Shown one piece after another: positions 46,730 through 58,196 of a stretch of DNA of 64,000 bases. The position numbers and the translations under genes were made by a program. Location of the stretch: the NCBI GenBank assembly GCA_023101885.1, contig JALPQD010000304.1, forward strand, positions 682,001 through 746,000. The letters run 5' to 3'. The notes beneath the pieces were generated by a model, which saw only the letters and a program-made list of their open reading frames with translations, was not told where the DNA came from and ran no database searches. Position 1 is the first letter of the stretch. Each line of letters begins with the position of its first letter. The stretch is from Typhlomys cinereus. Its lineage: Eukaryota > Chordata > Mammalia > Rodentia > Platacanthomyidae.

Positions 46730-47310
46730 GAGCTTGATACCCTGACAGGATGCAACCTAGAGCAATAGAGGAGCAGCCAAGTGGACAGCAATGGCTCACC
46801 CAGGGTCATGCCAACCTGAGAGGCTTTGGGGGCCTCACAGGGGATGGGGAGGTGAGATTGTAAAAACCTAAAGGTGGGAAGGTTCACTGTTAGACAGGAC
46901 GTTCCACTCAAGGTGAGACTACTGTATCTTGGAGCGCACTGCAGTGGGATTTGTCCTTTCCAGATCTGCATAATAACTGACATATCAACATGTACCCATA
47001 GGATTGCCTGGGAATTTAAGAAAGGTGAGAACATACAGTGGAAACCTCTGGGTCTTAAGCTGGATGACTGAGGAAAATGCACATATCAGTAGGGTGGCCT
47101 GAAGAGAGGTGACATAATATACCACAGAGACCTGAACCCCCACAGGAGTAGGCAAGCCAGAGTGAACCCTAGGATTCATAGAAGCATAAGGGTGGAAGAG
47201 TGGGAGCGAGAGGGAGGAATTGGTGGAAGAGAGGGAGAGGCTGGGACAGAGGGGGGATGAAGGGAAGCTGGGATAAATACTCAATATGCTTGTAAAAGTA
47301 GAAAAATTTT
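46730..47310 (+). mobile_element. Older L1 3' UTR, plus strand
   Basis: GATGGGGAGGTGAGATTGTAAAAACC..., AACTGACATATCAACATG, then a purine-rich tract (47,185-47,270) and CTTGTAAAAGTAG followed by an A-rich tail: a diverged version of the local L1 3' end. Confidence 0.65.
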
Positions 47311-48476
47311 TAAAAAATGAAAAAAGACTTAGCAGATTTCTCTCTTACAGCTTCCAATATTCTTTCTTTCTTCTGTAATACTACATGCAAAAATGCTTTT
47401 TTGGTCTTATCTGTGTGACAGACTAAATGTCTTCTGTGTATGAGTGGCCATTTCTTTAACTAGCTTTAAAGAATTTTTCTTATTTCATTGAATAGATTTG
47501 CTATGCCATAGCATTCGCATAACTGGAATTGCATTGGATCTGTATATTACTTTGGGTCGGGTGGTCATTTTCACATTATTGATCCTACCAATCCATGAAC
47601 AAGGAAGGTCTTTCTACTGTCTAATATCTTCTTTAATTTCTTTCAGCAATATTTTCTAGTTTCCATTATACAGATCTTTTATTTCCTTGGTTAAATCTAT
47701 TTTATTTTCTTTGTAGTAATGGTGAAAGGAGTTTATTCTCTCTCTTTCTCAGCTTTTTTGTCTGGTATAAAGGAAGGCTATTCATTTTTGTATGTTGACT
47801 TTATAGCTTGCCACTTTACTTCAATTGTTTATTAAAATTCAAGTAGTTTCTTGATGGAATTGTGGATCTCTCAAGTATAGAATCATATCATCTGCAAATA
47901 GGGATACTTTGACTTCTTCCTTACCTATCTATATCCTTTTTATTTCCTTCTCTTGCCATATTGCTCTAGCTAGGACTTCTAGAACAATATTGAACAGGAG
48001 TGTTGAGATTGGACAACCTTGTCTCATTCTGGATCTAAATTGGAATGCTTTGAGTATTCCCCATTTAGGATGATGCTTGCTTTAGGCTTGTCATATAAAG
48101 GCTTTATCAAGTTGAGATAGGTCCCCTCCATTCCTGTTTCCTCCAAAACTTTTTATCATGAAGGGATGTGAGGTTGCATCAAATGCCTTTTCTGCATTGA
48201 TAGAGAGGATCATATGATTTTGTTTTTAGAGTTGGTTAATATGATGAGTCACCTTTATTAAATTATGTGTGTTAAAACATCCTTGCATTTCTGGTATGAA
48301 CCCAACTTGATAATGTTGTGTGGTCCTTTGGATATGTTTTTGGATTCTGTTTGCTAGTATTTTATTGAAGATTTTTTGCATCTGTGTTCATTAGTTAGAT
48401 TTGCCTATGATTTGATGTGTCTTTGTTTGGCATTGGAATCAGAGTTATATTGGCTTCATAGAAAGAGTTTGGGAGC

Positions 48477-48816
48477 TGTCATTGTTTGAAATGTGTCCTC
48501 CACAGTCTCATGTGTTTGGGAAGTTCAGCACATCTTTGAGAGGTGGATCCTTGCTTGAGGAAGGTTGTCACAGGGGGTGGGCCTGGAGGTGGCCTCCTGG
48601 AGAAAAGTGCCTTTTGGAGCAGCAGTCCTGCAGCTCTCAGCCTCATGGATGGGTGTGACGTAGCCTGACTCCAACTTTATCCAGCCAGCCATGTTGCCTC
48701 CCACATGAAAGACTATATTTCCTCTTGAGAAACATCAGCTTAATAAATCCCGTTTCTCCCTGAAGTTGCTTGACTTTGAGTGCTCTCTCACAGAACAGAT
48801 AAAAGGAACTGATCCG
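48477..48816 (+). mobile_element. MaLR (ORR1/MT-like) solo LTR inside the L1
   Basis: Starts TGTCATTGTTTGAAATGTGTCC, with CACAGTCTCATGTGTTTGGG, AGGTGGATCCTTGCTTGAGG, GGGGGTGGGCC, and TTAATAAATCCCGTTTCTCC near the end. This is the full order of a rodent MaLR LTR. L1 sequence resumes at TATTCCTTC. Confidence 0.8.
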
Positions 48817-50335
48817 TGAGTATTCCTTCTTTCTCTACTTTACGGGATAATTTGAGAAGTAGTGGTGTGATCTCGCCTCTGAAAGCCTGGTAGAATTCTG
48901 CATTGAATCCGTCTGGGCTTTTTTCAGTTGGGAGACATATAATTACTGTTTCATCTCATGTTAATATATCTATTTCATCTTGAAATCAATTTTTCGTAGG
49001 TCATATGTGTTCAGTAATTCATCCATTTCCTTTAGACTTATCCAATTTAAGAGACTATAAAGTTTGAAAGCATGTCCCTATAATTCTCTGGATTTCTCCA
49101 GTATTTGTTGTAATTTCCCTCTTTTTAATTTCCAAATGTGTGGATTTGAGTGTTATCTCTGCTTTTTGGGTAAGCGAAGTTAAGGGCCTGTCAATCTTGA
49201 TTATCTTTTTTTTTTTTTTTTAAATCTTTTTGTTTCATTGATTTTTTTGGTACTGTGTTTTCCAGTTCCAATTCATTGATTTCTGCTCGGATATTAGATA
49301 TTTCTTCCCATGTGCTTCTTTTAGGATTGGTTTGCTCTTTTTATTCTAAGACTTTTAGGTGTAGCAGTAAGCCATTTACTTGGGATCTTTCCTTAATTTT
49401 GATGTAGGCATTTAGTGCTAAAAACTTTCCTCTTAGAACTTAAAACAGTAGATTTTGGCAGGTTGTCTGTTCATTTTCTTTGCCTTCAAAGAAGTTTTTA
49501 ATTTGCTGTTTTATTTCATTTTGACCAACTCCTCATTTAAAAATGTGTTATTTAGCTTCCATGAGTTTGTGGAGTTTCTATTGTTTTCTTTGTTGTAGAC
49601 ACACTCCAATGTGTGTCTGCTTAGCTTTTGGTCCATTGACTTGTGCAATGGTGTGAGTGGGGTCCTGGGGCCTCCACTACTACTGTGTTAGGGATGCTTA
49701 GTTGTTTTGTCTCCTGCAGTGTTTGTTTGGTGAATTTGGGTGTTCCATGCTTGATGCATATAAGTTTAAGATTGTAAGATCTTCTTGCTGTAATTTTCCC
49801 TCTACTAAGATGTATCCATTTGTATCTCATATGGTTTACTTTAGCTTAAAGTTTATTTTGCTGATATTAAGATGGCAAATCCTGTTTGTTTCTTTTCTCC
49901 ATTTGCTTGGAGTAATTTTGACCATCCTTTCACCCTGAGAAAGTGTTTATCTTTCAAGTTAAGTGCTTGGAGGCAGAGAATTGATGGGTCATGATGTTTG
50001 ATCCAAGTTATAAGCCTGTATCTTTTGATTGGGGAGTTGAGCCCATTGACATTTAAAGTTATTATTGAAAAGTGTTTAACGGTTGCCGGCATTTTGATGA
50101 TCTTGTGGTGTTTGCCTTTTTTAGTCTCTCATTCAGCTCTTGTGTTGATACATTTATTCCCTTTAGCTTCTTTGTTGTGTTTAATTCCTCTTTTCCATCT
50201 TTCACATTCTTCCAGTATTTTCTGTAGCTCTGGCTTAGTAGCCATATGGTCTTTTAGTTTGTTTTTGTCATGGACTATTTTAATTTCAACTTCTATTATG
50301 AGCAACAGTTTTCCTGGATATAAGAATCTGGGTTG

Positions 50336-50969
50336 GGGGGCTGGAGAGGTGGCTCAGGGGTTAAGCCTCTGCCTTGCAGGCAAAGGTCCTGAGTTCCGAT
50401 CCTAGACCCCATGTATAGACACCAGGTGGAAGCAGGGGTGGCCTGCGTTTCTGGTCCTAGTAGGGGAGAGCCTGTGAATGCCGGTGTGGAGTCCACACCC
50501 ACTCACACACTCATTCACACGATTACACAGCTGCTGGCTGCAATGATGAGGAAAGGTAAGTCCTGCCGCCCACACCTCCACCTCAATCTTCCAGAGACTC
50601 GACCACAGATGGGGAGTTTATCAGAGCAAATCTCAGTTTATTGGGGTAAGGAAGCAGCTTATATAGACAAAAGACTAAAGGGCGTGAACCAGACAGCCAA
50701 TTGTGTCAAAGGTCAACACATCCTTCAGGTTCTAATGGTCAAGTCCAATGTAACTCAGCACAGAAGGCAGGTCAAAACCTGAAAGCCAATTAGGTCTCTC
50801 TGTAATGTGATCAGGGTTACACCCAGGACACTAGCTCTCAGCGCCATCTTTAGTCCCATGTGCTCGGCCATGCCCTGGGGCAAATCCTGGGCAGGCCCAA
50901 CATCCCGGGGCAGAGTAAACAAGGAGGAGGTGGAGGCAGTCCATGGTGCTTCCCGAATTTGTCCGTGGT

Positions 50970-51008
<39 letters not shown>

Positions 51009-51071
51009 ACACATGCACAAGTGAATAAATAATAAAAAACAAATTTAAAAAAAGGGAAGTTTAAAAAAAAA
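50336..51071 (+). mobile_element. B2-superfamily SINE inserted in L1 and split by an LTR
   Basis: Head GGGGGCTGGAGAGGTGGCTC, B box, body to GAATGCCGG (50,484). The body end GAATTTGTCCGTGGTTCTAC and (CA)n tail reappear at 50,954-51,005 after the LTR. A perfect target duplication AAGAATCTGGGTTG at 50,322-50,335 and 51,072-51,085. Confidence 0.9.
50487..50943 (-). mobile_element. Solo LTR, about 457 bp, inside the SINE
   Basis: Termini TGGA...TCCA with a short direct repeat GGTG on both sides. On the minus strand it has TATATAAGC (about 50,652-50,660) followed by CCCAATAAACTGAG (about 50,633-50,646): TATA box and polyadenylation signal as in a retroviral LTR. Fits exactly into the gap in the SINE. 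Confidence 0.8.
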
Positions 51072-52315
51072 AAGAATCTGGGTTGACGTTTGTGTTCATT
51101 CAGAACTTGTATTGTGTCTCTCCAGGCCCTTCTGGCTTTTATCCTTTGTATTGAGAAGTGAATTGTTATTTTGATGGATTTACTTCTCTACATGTGACTT
51201 GTTCCTTTGGTCTTAAAGCTCTTAGGATCTTGTCTTTAATGTTTATATTTTGTGTATGGCCTATCATTTGCTGTGAGGTGTTTCTTTTTATTTGTCCTGA
51301 GAATTTGGTGTTCTGCATTCCTCTTGAGTCAGGATGGCTATCTCTTTTTGTAGTCAGGGAAGTTTTCTTTTATTATCTCATCGATTATGTATGGTGGATC
51401 TTCCTCTTCTGTCTCTATTTCTGGGATACCCATGATCCATATGTTGGGCCTGTTGACGGTGTCCCAGAGTTCCTTTCAAGTGGGTTTTTCAGCGTATCAG
51501 TTTCTCTCATTGACTTATGAACCTCTTGTATCCTATATTCTGTTCTGAGGCTGTTTTCTACATGATCAGTTTTATTTTTGAAACTATCTATTGAATTTCT
51601 TCTTGTACTCTAGATTTTTTGTTCCAGTGTTGTTTAAGTCTGTTTTTTTTTTCTTTCAGTTTTTCTGTGTTTGTTTGTAGATCACCTTGGGCTTTTTCAG
51701 TGCTTCCAGATCTGTTTTCAGGCTCTCTATTTTCATTCTATTTGTGTCTTGTTCATTTTTGTATTCTTGAAGTTCTCTCCTGAGTTTGTATTTTTTTCAA
51801 AATGCGTTTAGGCATTTATCTATGTCCTTTCGAAGCTGTATGAATATATTTGCATTGATTGGAATTCTTTGTCTTGGTTATTGCTCTCTTGGATACATTC
51901 CAATCCTTTGTGGGATCTGAAGCTTTATCTTTGGTGATATTGAAGAGAGACATGTTTCCTTGGATTATTGTGCTTCTGTTCTTCCTGTGAGATGGCATTT
52001 TCAGGATAAGCAGATGTTGATTGTAGCTTTGCTTGAAGTCACTCTGGGATGCTATTTTTCACCATCACAATGAGTAACATGTCTAGGTTTTCTTTGTGTT
52101 AGGTAACAGCTGTTTGGGCATTCACTTGCAAAGAAAAGTAGTGACTCTAGTGTTCTCTTGCTTCTCAGATGGGTCCTCTGAGGTGACCATTCTGTTGTTT
52201 TATGGAGGTCTTTTCTCTCTTTATTCTTTGAAGTTTGGTGCTGTATGAAATCTTATGCTTCAATTTATTTCCTGGATGTGTGTGATTAGTGGGGGGCCGG
52301 TGGAGGAGAGGTTGC

Positions 52316-52490
52316 CAGCAGACCCAGGGCCTCCTACCCACAGGCCTAGCAACTCAGAAACCAGCTCCCCTAATCCAAACCACATCCATACACAGCCCAA
52401 GATTTCTTGGCAGGCCCAGAACCTCCTATTCAGAATGCAGAAAAGCTCAGCAACTCAGAAACCAGCTGCACTAACCCAAGATGTACTTCC
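52316..52490. repeat. Two tandem copies of a roughly 100-bp unit (L1 5' UTR-like)
   Basis: AGCAACTCAGAAACCAGCT occurs at about 52,348 and 52,449, each preceded by CAG(A/G)CCCAG..CCTCCTA. It lies at the 5' side of the older minus-strand L1, so 5' UTR monomers are the likely explanation. Confidence 0.55.
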
Positions 52491-54157
52491 TGTAATTAAG
52501 AAATTTTTTATATTTATTTATTTTCCCCCAATCATACAAGCTTAATGATATCCCGGTCCCCTCCTCCCTCCACACTTACCCAGTCCCCCTTGCATCCTCC
52601 CAACCTTTTCCCCTTCCTTTCACCCCTTCTCCCAGTGTCTCCTCAGTCCTCCCTCCCATTCCCTGGAGCATCCTTTTGTGTGAATGCCAAACTTCCTTCT
52701 ACGTTCTCTGCTTCAGTGAGCTGTATGGGCGCAGTGACATTGACCAGAGCCCTTTCTTGGGCTCCCCTTTAGTATGGGAATATTATTGTGACTGTTAATC
52801 CCTTGCCTTTAAGGATCCTAGTGGCTGTGATCCACGCTAGACTTTGGGGAGTCATTGACATGTCAGTCATTGTGCAGGTCATGCCAAGTCTGATTATGGC
52901 TATTACAACCCTAACTTATGTGGAGTATCTTGCATATTGTTGGTCCTCCCCATCTTTAGGCTCTTAAAATTTTTCCGACCCCTCTTCCGCAAGTTTCCCT
53001 GAGCTTTAGAATGGTGAGAGATTTGGCTGGTCTAGTTCCAGGTGATTAATGTAGGGTCTCTGGTGTTCTGAATTATGGTTTGCTGTTGTTTTCAGTTTTG
53101 CTGTTGTCTGCACTGCCCTTGGCCACATCCTGATTGGTATTGGAGGTCACCTTCTAACCAAAGATAAAAGGCTGTTTAAATAAAATCTTACTATAAAAGG
53201 AGATTCAAAACTAGATGGAATAGAAGTAAGAGATCGCAGCGAGGGGGTGTCAGTCTCCCATTTGCAGGATGGTTAACATCTACCTGCCAGGCTCTATATC
53301 CTCCCTGATTGGTGAGATCAAACCCCCTCAACTGACCAGGAAAGAAAGTGAAAGAGAACTTAACCAGATGTCTCGCCACTTAATTACAATACTTGATGGT
53401 GACTTATTTTCTCTACTGAAGCATGATCCCTTCTCTCCTTATTTCTGGGGAGGCCCTTCTTTCCCTTCCCTCCTGTTTATAATCTTTGTGATTACTATCG
53501 GTATTACAGAGATTTATCTTTGAATATGTCATTAAGTGGGTTTGGTACTAGGATCCACCTATTAAGGAGTACATACAGCATTTAATTTTCTGTGTCTGGG
53601 ATACTTCACTCAATATAATATTTCTAATTCCACTCATTTCCTGGCAAATTTCATTCATTCATTTTTTTTGATGGCTGAGTATTATTCCATTGTATAAATG
53701 TACCACATTTTCCTTATCCACTCATCAACTCTTGGGCATTTGGGTTGATTCCATGACTTTGCTACTGTAAACAGTGCTGCTGTGAATATGGTTGTGCTTG
53801 TGTCACTGAAGTGAATTTTTGCTTTATGGGGGATTATTCCCAGAAGTGGAATTGCAGGGTTATATGTCATGTCAATCTTTAACTCTTTTAAAAATGGCAT
53901 ACTGATCGCTCGAGTGGTTGTATAAGCCTGCATTCCCACCAGCAATGTAGATTTCCCACCACATCCTCTCCCGTATTTTGTGTTGTTTTGTATTGTGGAT
54001 TTTTGCCATCCTGACCAGGGTGAGATGATATCTCAGGGAAGTATTGCTTTGCATTTCTTTGGTGGCTAAGGATGTGTACCATTTTTTAAGATATTTCTTA
54101 GACATTTCAATTTCATTCCTGGAAAAGTTTCTTTTGAGTTCCAAAGCCCATTTTTTT

Positions 54158-55133
54158 TTTAATTTCAGCTCATACAAACTTATTAGGTACACCAGTTCAC
54201 TCCCTTCCTCCTCCTCCCCCCCGTACCCCCTGCTCCCCCTCCCCACCCCTCTCCCTCCCCATCCCCCAGTGCCTCCCGCCCCAATTCCCAGAGAGTCCTT
54301 TCTTGTGCATGTCTGATTTTCCTCTGGGCCCTCCTCTCCGATGACGTACAAGGACCCAGTGGTCTTTCCCTGAACCCTTTCCCGTGTTCCCCTTAGGTAT
54401 AGGAACACTGCTGTGGCTGCCAATCCTTTACCTCCAAGGCTCTTGGTGCCTTTAGCAGATGCTAGACTTTGTGAGGTCCACAGTGTGTTGGACAATGTGC
54501 AGGGCATGCAAAGTCCAATTATGTTTGCTTCAGCCCTAACTAGTATAGAGTATCTTATATATCATTGCTCCTCCCATCCTTTTGCTCTTACACTTTTACC
54601 ACCCCCTCTTCCGCACATTTCCCTGAGCTTCAAGATGGGGAGAGACTAAGCTGGCCTAGTTCTAGGTGGTTGATATAGAGTCTCTGAAGTTCTAGATTGT
54701 GGTTTGTTGATTTTCTTTTGCAGTTTTGCTGCTCCTGCAATGTCCTTCACTCCATCCTGGTGGGCATTGTATGTTACCCCCTGGCCAGAGACAAAAAGCT
54801 GTTAGAGTCTTGTGATAAAAGCACATTCAAAGGTAGATGTAATAAAAGTGGGAAAACATACTAAGGGAGGGGTCTATCACCCATTTGCAGAATGGTTACT
54901 TTTCATCTGCCAGACTATATGCCCTCCTCTTCTGGTGAGATCACACCCCTTCAGTAGTAAATGATCAGGAACAAAAGTCTGTGAACTTACTCAAATGTCT
55001 CATTACTTATTTGGGTCCTTGGTGGAGGCCTATTTTCCCTGCTGTAACATGGTCCCTTCTCTCCTTGTTTCTGGTGTGGCCCTCCTACCCCATCCCTCCT
55101 GTTCATAATCCTTGGAATTACTGTCTCTAAGTG
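54158..55133 (-). mobile_element. Nested 5'-truncated L1 in ORF2 of the large L1
   Basis: T-run, CATACAAACTTATTAGG, C-rich tract (54,200-54,290) and about 850 bp of 3' UTR. A 16-base target duplication CCAAAGCCCATTTTTT at 54,141-54,156 and 55,134-55,149. The host ORF2 reads across the junction when it is removed. Same orientation as its host. Confidence 0.9.
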
Positions 55134-57825
55134 CCAAAGCCCATTTTTTAATTGGGCCATTTATCTCCTTGGTGGTTAGTTTTCTAAGCTCTTTGTGCAC
55201 TCTAGATAATAGAGCTCTATCAGATATGTGTTAGTGAAGATTTTCTCCCATTCTGTGCATAGCCTTTTTACTTGGTTTACAATCTCCTTATCTGAATAGA
55301 AGCTCTTTAATTTCATAAGATCCCATTTTTTGAGTGTTGGTTTTACTGCTTGTGCTACTGGATTTCTGTTTAGGAACTGTTGGCCTAGTCCAATCAGCTC
55401 TAGGGAGTTTCCTACCCTTTCAACTAGGACTTTTATAGTGTCTGGCCTAATACTGAGGTCCTTGATTCTTTTGGAATTAATTTTTGTGCATGGTGACAAA
55501 TACAGGTCCAGTTTTAATCTTTTGCATATAGACATCCAGTTTTGCCAGCACCATTTGTTGAATATGCTGTTCCTTTTCAATTGAATTTTTTGAGCCCTTT
55601 GTCAAAGATCAAATGGCTGTAGTTGTGTGGGCTAATAACTGGGTCTTCAACCCTTATCTGTTGATCTGTGTGTTTATTTTGGAGCCAGTACCAGGCTGTT
55701 TTTATAACTATGGATTTGTAGTATAGACTAAGGTTTGGTATGGTGATACCTCCAGTAGTGTTTTTGTTACTCAGGATTGTTTTTGCTATTCTGGGTCTTC
55801 TGTGCCACCATATGAATTTTGTTTGGTTAACTTCTTTACAGAATTGCTTTGAGATTTTGATTGGTATAGCATTGAATCTGTATAGGATGATCATTTTTAT
55901 GACATTGATTTTGCCAATCCAGGAACATGGGAGGTCTTTCCATTTTCTGGTGTCTCCTGTAATTTCTTTCTTTAGGATTTTAAAGTTTTCATTGTAAAGG
56001 TCACTTACTTCCTTGGTTAGGTTTATACCAAGGTATTTCATTTTTTTAGGAGATATAATAAATGAGATTGTTTGTCTCAGGGCTTTTTCACTTTTTTCAT
56101 TCTGGGCATATATGAAGGCCACTGATTTTTGTACAATTATTTTGTATCCTGCCACCCTGCTGAACTTCTGTATTAATTCCAGGAGTTTCCTGGTTGAGTT
56201 TTTGGGGTCATTCAGGTATATGATCATGTCATCTGCAAATAGAGATAACTTGACTTCTTTTTTATTGAATAGAAGTGGTGAGAGTGGACAGCCTTGTCTT
56301 GTTCCTGATCAAAGTGGGAATGCTTCAAGTTTTTCCCCATTAAGTATAATCTTTGCTGTTGCCTTGTTGTATACAGCTTTTATTATATTGATAAAGGTTC
56401 CTTCCATTCCAACTGTCTCCATGGTTTTGATCATAAAAGGCTATTGGGTCTTGTCAAAAGCTTTTTCTTCATCTATTGAGAGTATCATGTGGTCTTGAAT
56501 TTTGGACTGGTTTATATGATGAATTAGATATATTGATTTGCATATGTTGAACCAACCTTGTGTATCTGGGATAAAGCCTACTCGATCCCTGTGAATGATC
56601 TTTTTGATATATATTTTTTTAAATCTGATTTGCTAAGACTTTGTTGAGAATCTTTGCATTTGTGTTCATCAAAGATCTTGGCCTATAGTTTTCTTTTTTA
56701 AGTATATCTTTATTAGGTTTTGGGATTAAGAGGATATTAGCTTCATAGAAAGAATTTAACAGTTTAAGGAGTATTGGTGTTATTTGTTCCTTAAATGTCT
56801 GGTAGAACTCTGTGCTGAATCCAGCTGGTCCAGGACATTTTTTGGTGGGAAGATTCGAGATTACTTCATTGATTTCCCCATATGTTATAGGACTATTTAA
56901 ATAATTCAAAACTTCCTGATTCAATTTAGGTAAGTTGCGCTTACTTAGGAATTCATCCATTTCTTTTGTGTTATCAAATTTCATAGTCTATAAATTTTTA
57001 GAAAATGACGTTATAATTCTCTGAATTTCTTGGGTATCAGTTGTGATAACTCCATTTTCATTTCTAATTTTGTTAATTTGGGTTTTCTCTCTCTTGATTT
57101 TGTTTAATTTAGCTAGGAGTGTACCAATCTTATTGATTTTTTCAAAGAGCCAGCTTTTTGACTGGTTGATTCTTTGTATCATTTTCTTTATCTCAATTTT
57201 GGATATTTCTCCCCTGATTTTGCTAATCTCCTCTCCTCTACTGCTTTTGGGATTGGATTGCTCTTGTGTCTCTAAAGATATAAACTGCATTGCTAAGTTA
57301 TTCACTTGTGACATTTCCATTTTTTTAATATAGGCATTAAGAGCTATGAACTTACCTCTTCGGACTGCTTTCATTGTGTCCCAGAGGTTTTGATATATTT
57401 TCATTACCCTTTGCTTCTAGGAAATCTTGAATTTCCTTTATGATTTCTTCCTGAACCCAATTCTCATTCACCATCATAGTGCTTAGTTTCTCAGTGTTAG
57501 TGTATGTTCTGCTGTTTGTTGTGTTATGGATGTCAAGCTTTAGACCATGGTGCTCTGATAGGGTACAAGCTAAATTTCAACTTTCCTGTATATGTGGAGA
57601 TTGGTTTTGTGGCCCAATATGTGGTCTATTTTGGAGAATGTTCCATGTGCTGCTCAGAAAAATGTGTATTCTTTGGTTCATGGATGGAAAGTTCAATAGA
57701 GATCTGTAAGGTCCATTTCAGTAAGGGTTTTGTTAAATTCCAATATGTCTCTGTTAAGTTTTTGACCCATTGATCTATCCCACATAGAGAGGGCAGTATT
57801 GAAATCCTCAAGAATTATCATTTTG

Positions 57826-58196
57826 GTGACCGACATAGCATTGACCCCCCAAAGTCTAGCATGGATCACAGGAGCTAGGATCCTTACAGGCAAGGGATTA
57901 ACAGCCACAATAGTTTTCCTATACTAAAGGGGAACACAAGAAAGGGCTCTAGGCAATGCTACTGAGTCCTTACACCACACCAGAGAGGAGGACCCAGAGG
58001 AAAGTTTGACATTCACACTAAAGGATGCTACAGGGAGAGGGGAGGGGACACTGGGAGAAAGAGAGGGAGGGGGGAAAGAAGAAGCAAAGGGGGGAAGGAA
58101 CATGGATGTCTGGGAGGGGTGGAAGGAGGGAGGGGACCAGGGTACTTATTAAGATTGTATGAATGGAAAAAATAAATTAATTAATTTCAAAAAAAA
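57826..58196 (+). mobile_element. Nested 5'-truncated L1 in the endonuclease region
   Basis: Plus-strand L1 3' end (CCCCAAAGTCTAGCATGG..., G-rich tract 58,035-58,140, A-rich tail) interrupting the minus-strand host. Near-identical flanks TATCATTTTGG (57,816-57,826) and TATCATTTTTGG (58,197-58,208). Confidence 0.85.

Larger units (their letters stand above)
47330..52250 (-). mobile_element. Older L1, minus strand, with nested insertions
   Basis: From right to left: ORF1 region (a frame starting at 51,998; C-terminal part to about 51,060), the ORF2 start at 50,092 with an endonuclease-like N-terminus (ITLNVNGLNSPIKR), and reverse transcriptase with F-A-D-D at 47,887-47,898. 3' end missing. The short piece at 47,330-47,460 looks like ORF1 sequence and is probably a separate fragment. 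Interrupted by a SINE (50,336) and a MaLR LTR (48,477). Multiple frame breaks; inactive. Confidence 0.8.

Noticed and set aside
55176..56984. Separate genes for reverse-transcriptase-like frames
   Set aside because: They are pieces of one decayed L1 ORF2 between mapped target duplications, not host genes.
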